A stretch of 6,806 nt of DNA from Acidimicrobiaceae bacterium. GTDB lineage: Bacteria > Actinomycetota > Acidimicrobiia > Acidimicrobiales > Bog-793. The stretch is taken from the NCBI GenBank assembly GCA_003170375.1, contig PMZN01000092.1:5376-12181 (forward strand). Direction: 5' to 3'. Below the pieces are notes generated by a model that saw nothing but the letters and a program-made list of their open reading frames with translations, was not told where the DNA came from and ran no database searches. Shown here one piece after another: positions 1 through 5,279 of the stretch. A program made the position numbers and the translations under genes. Each line of letters begins with the position of its first letter. The first letter of the stretch is position 1.

Positions 1-25
1 CGCGCCGCTGCCTGCTGGCCGGGCT

Positions 26-1519
26 TTGGGGGCGCCGCTCCTTGCTCACGATTGTGAGCCGACCATCTTCGAGTTCTCCGCGCCGGGACGTCACGCCGCC
101 TCGTTCAGGACGACAGACCTGCCGGCCTGGACGGCCGAAGATCTCGTCCCCGAAGGTTTTCGCCAGACCGAATCGGTGGCCTTGCCGGAAGTCTCCGAGC
201 GTGACCTCGTCTCGCACTTCACCCGTCTCACTCACCGCCAGTACTCCGTCGATCTCGGTGCGTACCCACTCGGCTCGTGCACGATGAAGTACAACCCGAA
301 GGCGGCCGACGCCGGTGCGTCTCTCCCGGGCTTCACCCAGGTCCACCCGGCTGCTCCGGCCACGTGCACCCAAGGGTGGCTCGAGCTCCTCGTCGAGCTC
401 GAGGAGGCTTTGTGCGAGATCACCGGTATGCAGGCCGCCACCTTGCAGCCGGCAGCCGGCGCGGCCGGCGAGCTGACGGGCCTGCTGCTGATGCGTGCGT
501 ACCACGACGCCAACGGCGAGTCCGAGCGCCGGCGCCGTGTGATCATCCCGGACTCGGCCCATGGCACGAACCCGGCCTCGGTGACGCTCAGCGGTTACGA
601 GGTCGCAACGGTCGGGACCAACGCGCGGGGCGGGGTCGACCTCGACGCGCTGCGCGCGTTGCTGGACGACGACGTGGCGGGGATCATGCTCACGAACCCA
701 AGTACCCTCGGCTTGTTCGAGGAGGACATCGTCAAGATCGCCGAGGCGGTGCACGACGTCGGTGGCCTGCTCTACTACGACGGTGCCAACCTGAACGCGA
801 TCCTCGGGATCGTGCGGCCGGGAGACATGGGTTTCGACATCGTGCACCTGAACGTGCACAAGACATTCGCGACCCCGCATGGTGGGGGAGGGCCGGGGGC
901 AGGCCCTGTGGCCGTCTGTGCCAAGCTGGCTCCTTTCCTCCCCGGCCCGAGGCCGACGCGTGGCGAAGCGGGCTACGAGCTCGCAATGCCCGAGCACTCG
1001 ATCGGCCGAGTGCACTCCTGGCACGGCAACGCAGTCGTGTTGCTCCGCGCTTGGATGTACCTGCGCCTGAACGGGGGCGACGGCTTGAAGCGGGTGTCCG
1101 AGATCGCCGTGTTGAACGCGAACTGGTTCAAGGAACGTCTTCGCGGCGCGTACGACATCGCCTATGACAGGCCCGTGATGCACGAGTGCGTCGTTTCGGC
1201 TAAGTCACTCCATCACGAAGTGGGCCTCAGCGCCCTGGACGTGGCAAAGCGCCTGATGGAGCTCGGCTTCCATCCTCCGACGGTCTACTTCCCGCTCATC
1301 GTGGAGGAGGCTCTCATGGTCGAGCCGACCGAGACCGAGAGCCCCCAGACGCTGGCGGCGCTCGCCGATGCGTTCCTGCAGGTAGCGCGCGAATCGCGTG
1401 AGGCCGGGAATGCAGATGACGCGAAGGCCGCCCCGCGGACTACCCCGGTCGGCCGCCTCGACGAAGCGCGGGCGGCCCGCAAGCTCGTGGTGACCTTCGA
1501 CCAGCGCCGGCCGGACTAG
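26..1519 (+). CDS. gcvPB: Glycine dehydrogenase (decarboxylating) subunit 2, P-protein C-terminal half
   Basis: This is the PLP-binding subunit of the split P-protein of the glycine cleavage system. It decarboxylates glycine and passes the aminomethyl group to lipoyl GcvH in the cytoplasm. The clearest signature is HLNVHKTF followed by PHGGGGPG around residues 274-290, where Lys279 is the expected PLP lysine. Also family-typical are EPTIFEFSAPGR near the N-terminus, YPLGSCTMKYNPK (80-92), the HGTNPASV segment (179-186), the HGNAVVLLRAW segment (333-343) and the tail TTPVGRLDEARAARK (472-486). Length, 497 aa, is about normal for GcvPB. The start is uncertain: TTG at 26 lies about ten residues before the conserved EPTIFE and has no clear Shine-Dalgarno sequence, while the frame is open to base 2, so the true start may lie left of the window. 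The first subunit, GcvPA, would be expected immediately upstream. No frameshift is seen. The product assignment is firm. Confidence 0.95.
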   Translation: MGAPLLAHDCEPTIFEFSAPGRHAASFRTTDLPAWTAEDLVPEGFRQTESVALPEVSERDLVSHFTRLTHRQYSVDLGAYPLGSCTMKYNPKAADAGASLPGFTQVHPAAPATCTQGWLELLVELEEALCEITGMQAATLQPAAGAAGELTGLLLMRAYHDANGESERRRRVIIPDSAHGTNPASVTLSGYEVATVGTNARGGVDLDALRALLDDDVAGIMLTNPSTLGLFEEDIVKIAEAVHDVGGLLYYDGANLNAILGIVRPGDMGFDIVHLNVHKTFATPHGGGGPGAGPVAVCAKLAPFLPGPRPTRGEAGYELAMPEHSIGRVHSWHGNAVVLLRAWMYLRLNGGDGLKRVSEIAVLNANWFKERLRGAYDIAYDRPVMHECVVSAKSLHHEVGLSALDVAKRLMELGFHPPTVYFPLIVEEALMVEPTETESPQTLAALADAFLQVARESREAGNADDAKAAPRTTPVGRLDEARAARKLVVTFDQRRPD

Positions 1520-1530
1520 GGCGCCACTCG

Positions 1531-1552
1531 AGGCCGTGCCCGAGGGCGGCCT
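1531..1552 (+). terminator. GC-rich hairpin after gcvPB (possible weak terminator)
   Basis: AGGCC at 1531-1535 pairs with GGCCT at 1548-1552. An inner GCC/GGC stem (1538-1540 with 1545-1547) closes a four-base CGAG loop, leaving a two-base bulge on the left side. It starts 11 bases after the gcvPB stop. No T-run follows, so it does not fit a classical intrinsic terminator. It could be a U-tract-poor terminator of the kind proposed for high-GC actinobacteria, an mRNA-stabilising end, or chance in GC-rich DNA. Confidence 0.3.
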
Positions 1553-1594
1553 GGCCGTTGGAGGAAGGAAAGTGGGGAGGACTAACCTCAAGAC

Positions 1595-1957
1595 GTGGGT
1601 ACCGCGTGGTTCTCGCGTCGGGCGGTCCTACTCCACCTGACCACGCTCGTCGTGGTCCCGGGCTGTCTGGCTCTCGGGTGGTGGCAGTTGCACCGCGCGC
1701 TGTCGGGCAACACCCTCAGCTGGGCGTACACCGTCGAGTGGCCGTTCTTCGCTGCTTACGGCGTCTACATGTGGTGGAGGATCATTCACGAGCAGCCGAC
1801 GAAGCTCTCGCAGGCGTCGTCGGGCACAGTCGCGGACCGGTCCTTGACCGACGGGCCGGATCGGCACGAGCAGGACGAGGAAGAGGACGAGGAGCTCGCG
1901 GCCTACAACCGCTACCTTGCCCAGCTCAACGCAGCGGACGAACAGAAGCTACGTTGA
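1595..1957 (+). CDS. Small two-helix membrane protein with acidic C-terminal tail, unknown function
   Basis: This is a 120-aa protein with two predicted membrane segments (about residues 10-30 and 43-62) joined by a short GWWQLHRALSGN loop. A hydrophilic tail with an acidic run (HEQDEEEDEE, 91-100) and the segment ELAAYNRYLAQLNA follows. From memory, this shape, with WWQ..RALSGN, EWPFF and an AAYNRYLA-like tail, recurs in actinobacterial proteins of unknown function; I cannot name a family with certainty. The WQLHR pattern after the first helix faintly recalls the N-terminus of SURF1 (a cytochrome oxidase assembly factor), but the SURF1 body is absent. The GTG start at 1595 follows GGGGAGG at 1574-1580, a rather long 14-base spacing. 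The stop is seven bases before the most likely start of the next gene, so the two are probably co-transcribed and possibly translationally coupled. Confidence 0.75.
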   Translation: MGTAWFSRRAVLLHLTTLVVVPGCLALGWWQLHRALSGNTLSWAYTVEWPFFAAYGVYMWWRIIHEQPTKLSQASSGTVADRSLTDGPDRHEQDEEEDEELAAYNRYLAQLNAADEQKLR

Positions 1958-1964
1958 GAGGGTC

Positions 1965-2315
1965 GTGGACCCGGCCAAGAAATCCACCCTCGTCCGCTAT
2001 AGGGTCATGGCCTACGTCGTCGGAGTCGGCCTCCTTGTCCTCGTGCTCGTCGGCGTGCCACTCCAGTACGCGGCCGGCAAGCCGGCGGTCGTCCAGGTCG
2101 TCGGGCCGGTCCACGGCTTCTTGTACATCGTCTACCTCGTGACGGTGGCCGATCTCGCCCGTAGGTTCCGCTTGGGCCTCGGGAAGGTGATCGCATTGGC
2201 AGCGGCGGGATTCGTGCCCTTTCTTGCTTTCGTTGTCGAGCGGTGGATGACGCGGCGAATCGCGGGACAAGGCGTCGAGGTCGGCGGGGCCACGCCTAGC
2301 TCGGGTGGGCGCTAG
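1965..2315 (+). CDS. DUF3817 family integral membrane protein
   Basis: This is a 116-aa membrane protein matching my recollection of the actinobacterial DUF3817 family. It has the N-terminal RYRVMAYVVGVGLL helix (about 11-33), the hallmark GPVHGFLYIVYLV segment (47-59) forming helix two, a basic ADLARRFRLGLGK loop, and helix three ending in PFLAFVVERWMTRR (85-98). The tail is short and Gly/Ser-rich. The molecular function of the family is not known. I chose GTG at 1965, seven bases after the previous stop and just behind GAGAGG (1956-1961, a short spacing). The same frame extends to TTG at 1917, which would overlap the upstream gene by 41 bp and has no visible ribosome site. ATG at 2007 is a less likely internal start, since it would cut into the first helix. 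The stop is 13 bases before the ATG of the asparaginase gene. Confidence 0.85.
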   Translation: MDPAKKSTLVRYRVMAYVVGVGLLVLVLVGVPLQYAAGKPAVVQVVGPVHGFLYIVYLVTVADLARRFRLGLGKVIALAAAGFVPFLAFVVERWMTRRIAGQGVEVGGATPSSGGR

Positions 2316-2321
2316 AGAAGG
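2316..2321 (+). promoter_or_regulatory. Ribosome binding site of the asparaginase gene
   Basis: AGAAGG lies seven bases before the ATG at 2329. It supports that start over the in-frame GTG at 2305, which would overlap the upstream stop by 11 bp, and over the internal ATG at 2368. Confidence 0.5.
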
Positions 2322-2328
2322 TGGCGGA

Positions 2329-3267
2329 ATGACTGGAGACATCTTCTTGGAGGCTGGGGCACTGGGCATGCCCGCTGTGGTCATCCACGGTGGCGCCGGC
2401 GAGTTCGGGCGCCTGAGCTCGCCTGCTCAGCTCGCCGGGCTCGAGCAGGACCTGTCCGACGCGCTCGGGGCTGGGTGGGACGTACTCGACGCAGGTGGTC
2501 GCGCCCTCGATTCGGTTGTCGAGGCCGTCGCATGCATGGAAGCCTCAGGCAACTTCAACTGTGGGAGGGGCGCCGTCGCCACCTCACAAGGCACAGTCGA
2601 GACCGACGCGGCGGTCATGGACGGCATGAGCGGGAGCTTCGGGGCGATCTGCGCTGCAACTTGGCCGGATAGCCCCGTGCGCGCCGCTCGGGCGGTCATG
2701 GCACTGGGGGGACCTGCCGAGGGTCCGATCCTGCTCGCCGGCGCCGGTGCTGACCGGTTCTGTGAGAACACGGGTCTGGCACCAAGAGTTCCGTCCTCGC
2801 TCTGCGGTGAGGGTGTCGTGCCGGTCTCACGCAGCGGAACGGTGGGCGCCGTGGCCGTCGACCGGGACGGCCATCTCGCCACGGCCACATCCACTGGTGG
2901 GCGTCTCGGCAAGCTGCCCGGGCGAGTGGGTGACTCACCTATCGCCGGAGCGGGAACCTGGGCAGACGACAGGAGCGTCGCGGTCTCCGCGACTGGTGAA
3001 GGCGAGTCGTTCCTGGTGGCCGGTTTTGCTCATCGTGTCGATTGGTGCGTCACGCAAGGAGCGCCACTGAGTGCGGCGCTCGGGGACGCGCTCGCGTCGG
3101 TCCGCTCACGGGGCGGTCACGGCGGCGCGATCGTGCTGGCGCGAGACGGCCGTTTCGCTGTCGCGTTCGACACCTTCGCCATGGCCCGCGGCTGGCGGGG
3201 CCGGAGTTGCTCAACAGTCCGGCCCGTTCACCGGGATGAGAACGGGCCCGCGGACGCTCAGACTTGA
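2329..3267 (+). CDS. Plant-type L-asparaginase / isoaspartyl peptidase (Ntn-hydrolase, Asparaginase_2)
   Basis: This is a 312-aa cytoplasmic enzyme of the N-terminal-nucleophile family, made as a precursor that cleaves itself before a catalytic Thr to give alpha and beta subunits. It is expected to hydrolyse asparagine and/or beta-aspartyl dipeptides. Visible landmarks, counting from ATG 2329: VVIHGGAG near residues 17-24; TDAAVMDG (92-99); SGTVGAV with the nucleophile Thr171; TSTGG (187-191); GRVGDSPIAGAGTWAD with Arg199 and Asp202, the substrate carboxylate/amine binders; TGEGE from Thr222; and a final ARGW. All match the core of E. coli IaaA. Departures are FNCGRGAV for the usual FNAG-type loop, GGHGG, FDTFAMARGW in place of a FNTEGMYRGW-type end, and a short linker before the nucleophile. 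ATG 2368 gives an N-terminus (MPAVVIHGGAG) closer to the family norm, but its GGAGG is 14 bases away. It is the last of three packed + strand genes. The end overlaps the convergent gene by 10 bp. Confidence 0.9.
   Translation: MTGDIFLEAGALGMPAVVIHGGAGEFGRLSSPAQLAGLEQDLSDALGAGWDVLDAGGRALDSVVEAVACMEASGNFNCGRGAVATSQGTVETDAAVMDGMSGSFGAICAATWPDSPVRAARAVMALGGPAEGPILLAGAGADRFCENTGLAPRVPSSLCGEGVVPVSRSGTVGAVAVDRDGHLATATSTGGRLGKLPGRVGDSPIAGAGTWADDRSVAVSATGEGESFLVAGFAHRVDWCVTQGAPLSAALGDALASVRSRGGHGGAIVLARDGRFAVAFDTFAMARGWRGRSCSTVRPVHRDENGPADAQT
3221..3248 (-). terminator. Perfect 9-bp inverted repeat just past the diguanylate cyclase stop
   Basis: GGCCCGTTC (3221-3229) and GAACGGGCC (3240-3248) are exact reverse complements separated by ten bases. 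On the minus strand the hairpin begins nine bases after the stop of the EAL-GAF-GGDEF gene, where a terminator is expected. On the plus strand it lies within the last codons of the asparaginase gene. No clean T-run follows on either strand (minus strand continues GGACTGTTGAGC), so efficient intrinsic termination is uncertain. Confidence 0.45.
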
Positions 3268-5150
3268 GATGAAGGGCTGCTGAGCTCGGTCGGCGGCTGG
3301 CGTGGCGCCTCACGGCGACTAGCCGGAGGAGGTTCCATGGCGAGACCCGACGCAAGCACTATGCGGTCTCGGCCCTCGGCTTTGGCGCGGTACATGGCTG
3401 CATCGGCGACATTGACGACGTCGTCGAGCACGGCGCCGTGCCGCGGGAAGAACGCCACCCCTATCGAAGCGGTTACGCGTGGCACGCCGTTTCCCGGCGC
3501 GGGCAGCTTGCCCAGGACCTCCCGCACGGCTTCGGCGACTCGCATGGCCCCGGCCTCGTCGGTGTTGTGGAGCATCAGGAGGAACTCCTCGCCACCGTAG
3601 CGGACGGCCGCGTCGCCGGTCCGAAGCGTGCCCTGTATCGCGCGCCCCGCCTTGCGGAGCAGGGCGTCACCGGCCATGTGTCCGCACTGGTCGTTCACCC
3701 GTTTGAAGTGGTCGAGGTCTATCAGCAGGATGCCCATCTGGGTTCCGGCTCGGCTGCTGAGAGCGGCCTCGCGCGTCGCCAGCTCGTCCCACCAGCGATG
3801 GTTGAGAAGTCCGGTCAAGGTGTCGGTCATCGCACGCGATTCGAGCTCGGCATAAAGCTGCGCGTTCCGCCAGGCAGCAGCGGTGATGTAACCGAAGAGC
3901 GCACAACGCTCGAGGTCCTCCTCGGTGAACTGGGACCGACCGTTGCGCCACATGTCGATGACGCCGAGGCGGTGGTCACCCGCTATGAGCGGGACGATGA
4001 GGAGGGACTCCTCCAAGGTCGACTCGTCCTGTCCGGGGATCGACACGGCTTCGGAATGGCTGCGAGTGTCCGGACAGTTGTACGGGTAGCCGCGGAGGAA
4101 CGCCCAGCCGGTGATGCCCCGGTCCATCGAAATGTCCATCTCGTTGAGCCCCTCCAGCTCTCCGCCCGCGAGGACGCGTGCCCGGAGCCGGTACCGGTCC
4201 CAGTCGGCTTCGAAAATCGCGAACCGGTCGGCACGCACCGTGAGCGGCAGGCGCTCAGCTGTGACCTGAAGGATCCGGCTCGGATCATGCTCAGCCTGCA
4301 TCAGGCGAGCGGCTTCCCCGAGCGACCATGCGAAGCCCTGGGCGTCGACCGGCACGTGTCCGGAGGTCGGAAGTTTGGCAACGAGAGCCGGGGCGTCCAG
4401 CGCTTTGCCCGCCGCGGTGAGGACCCGTACTCCTTGCCGGCGGAACCAGGCGGGCGAGACGACCTCGTCGCCGGGCTCTGCCGCGGCGGCGGCGAGCACA
4501 GCAGGCGACCCCAGGTGCGGGCCGATCCCCAATCGCACACCCAGCCCTATCAAGCGCTGGGCAACGGTGTCATCGACGATGCCGCGGAGAATGACATGTG
4601 CCTTGAGCCGGGCACAATAGGCGAGAAGGCCGGCGAGCTCCGCGCGCGCCCGGATGCCCGTCGACACGTAGTCGGTGTACGTCGGATCCAAGATCACGAA
4701 ACTCGGCATGAGGTCACCGACGGGCCCGCGGCTGAGCACGCCGGGGGCGACGTCAGCGAGGGCAATGAGGCATCCCCGATCGCGCAATTCGGCCACCCGG
4801 CGTTCGACCAGCTCGGGCAGCTCGAGCGCTGTCACCTCGGCAATGATCCAAGCGACCTCTCCCGGTACGGCACCGACGTCCTCAGCGGTGCTCAAAGGGT
4901 CGAACCCCTCGTCTTTCAGAACATCTGCTGGGAGCGGCACGAAGAGGAGCGCGGGACTCGTGTACTGGACCGCCGGGAGCGCGCCGCGGACGAACTTCCT
5001 CGCCTCATCGCGCATCGACGCGCGGGGGAGGGCCTCGTAGCCGAACACCGTGCGGTCCTGGAGGTCCATCACCGGCTGCAGCGCGACGAAAGTGGAGAAG
5101 CCGGTTGAATCCTCCTGTGGCTCGCAACTCTCCGGCGCAGGTCCTTGCAC
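3258..5150 (-). CDS. Degenerate EAL - GAF - GGDEF protein, probable diguanylate cyclase
   Basis: This is a 630-aa cytoplasmic signalling protein with no membrane segment. Residues about 20-220 resemble an EAL domain: LQPVMDLQ, YEALPR (38-43), AEVTALE and a final GPHLGSP. The metal-binding DDFG motif reads ADVA (132-135), the K of KID is lost (VILDP), and AEGVE reads LRGIVD, so phosphodiesterase activity is unlikely. Residues about 280-433 form a GAF sensor domain (GITGWAFLRG, ESLLIVPLIAGDHRLGVIDMWR region). Residues about 440-600 form a GGDEF domain with DTLTGLLNHRWW, DLDHFKRVND, the active-site GGEEF (519-523) and the I-site RTGD (510-513) exactly five residues before it. It should make c-di-GMP from two GTP with product inhibition, controlled by GAF and perhaps by c-di-GMP or a partner at the EAL fold. 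The tail from 605 is Pro/Ser-rich and probably disordered. The start is GTG at 5150, with only weak ribosome-site matches (GAGGG 15 bases upstream). The gene stands alone, divergent from its right neighbour. Confidence 0.93.
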   Translation of the reverse strand: MQGPAPESCEPQEDSTGFSTFVALQPVMDLQDRTVFGYEALPRASMRDEARKFVRGALPAVQYTSPALLFVPLPADVLKDEGFDPLSTAEDVGAVPGEVAWIIAEVTALELPELVERRVAELRDRGCLIALADVAPGVLSRGPVGDLMPSFVILDPTYTDYVSTGIRARAELAGLLAYCARLKAHVILRGIVDDTVAQRLIGLGVRLGIGPHLGSPAVLAAAAAEPGDEVVSPAWFRRQGVRVLTAAGKALDAPALVAKLPTSGHVPVDAQGFAWSLGEAARLMQAEHDPSRILQVTAERLPLTVRADRFAIFEADWDRYRLRARVLAGGELEGLNEMDISMDRGITGWAFLRGYPYNCPDTRSHSEAVSIPGQDESTLEESLLIVPLIAGDHRLGVIDMWRNGRSQFTEEDLERCALFGYITAAAWRNAQLYAELESRAMTDTLTGLLNHRWWDELATREAALSSRAGTQMGILLIDLDHFKRVNDQCGHMAGDALLRKAGRAIQGTLRTGDAAVRYGGEEFLLMLHNTDEAGAMRVAEAVREVLGKLPAPGNGVPRVTASIGVAFFPRHGAVLDDVVNVADAAMYRAKAEGRDRIVLASGLAMEPPPASRREAPRQPPTELSSPSSQV

Positions 5151-5177
5151 ATCTCAAGCGTAGAACCCTCGTGGGCC

Positions 5178-5209
5178 CATATAGCGAAAACATGACGCGA
5201 CGGCGACAA
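5178..5209 (-). promoter_or_regulatory. Possible promoter of the diguanylate cyclase gene
   Basis: Read on the minus strand, TTGTCG (forward 5204-5209) and TATATG (forward 5178-5183) look like -35 and -10 boxes, but the spacer is 20 bases, longer than usual. The implied 5' leader would be about 20 bases. The AT-rich patch is unusual for this GC-rich region, but the call rests on two weak hexamers. Confidence 0.22.
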
Positions 5210-5239
5210 TTCTGCCGAGGTTGGCCGGTGAGTTGGGGC

Positions 5240-5245
5240 TAGAGT
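5240..5245 (+). promoter_or_regulatory. -10-like box upstream of the polytopic membrane gene
   Basis: TAGAGT, preceded by GGC, fits the actinobacterial -10 pattern TAnnnT. Transcription would begin near 5252, leaving a leader of about 28 bases to the GTG at 5280. No good -35 box is present at 16-18 bases: TTGGCC (5221-5226) is only 13 bases away. Such promoters are common in high-GC actinobacteria, but the call is tentative. Confidence 0.33.
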
Positions 5246-5262
5246 CCCGCGACATGAGCAGC

Positions 5263-5268
5263 AGGGAG
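5263..5268 (+). promoter_or_regulatory. Ribosome binding site candidate for the polytopic membrane gene
   Basis: AGGGAG lies 11 bases before GTG 5280. It is the best Shine-Dalgarno match in the region and the reason for preferring that start over GTG 5310, whose upstream sequence (GGCGGGG, CAGG) is weaker. Confidence 0.38.
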
Positions 5269-5279
5269 CTTCGCTTTAG

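Noticed and set aside
380..403. Perfect 9-bp inverted repeat (CTCGAGCTC and GAGCTCGAG, six-base loop) in gcvPB
   Set aside because: It arises from the codons for LELLVELE in a conserved coding region; no regulatory position and probably codon-use coincidence.
277..1167. A 296-codon plus-strand frame inside gcvPB
   Set aside because: Arg-rich, low-complexity translation in the +1/+2 frame of a strongly conserved gene; no independent support.
1926..2384. A 152-codon minus-strand frame opposite the DUF3817 gene
   Set aside because: Antisense to a recognised membrane protein family; its translation has no membrane or known-domain features.
3438..5108. A 556-codon open frame on the plus strand, antisense to the GGDEF gene
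   Set aside because: It mirrors the high-GC codon structure of the minus-strand gene, has no recognisable domain, and the minus frame contains clear GAF and GGDEF motifs.
5151..5279. Possible riboswitch or small RNA (such as a glycine or c-di-GMP riboswitch) in the divergent intergenic region
   Set aside because: Only about 130 bases, with no strong conserved stem pattern that I can recognise; only weak promoter-like hexamers and a ribosome site are supported.
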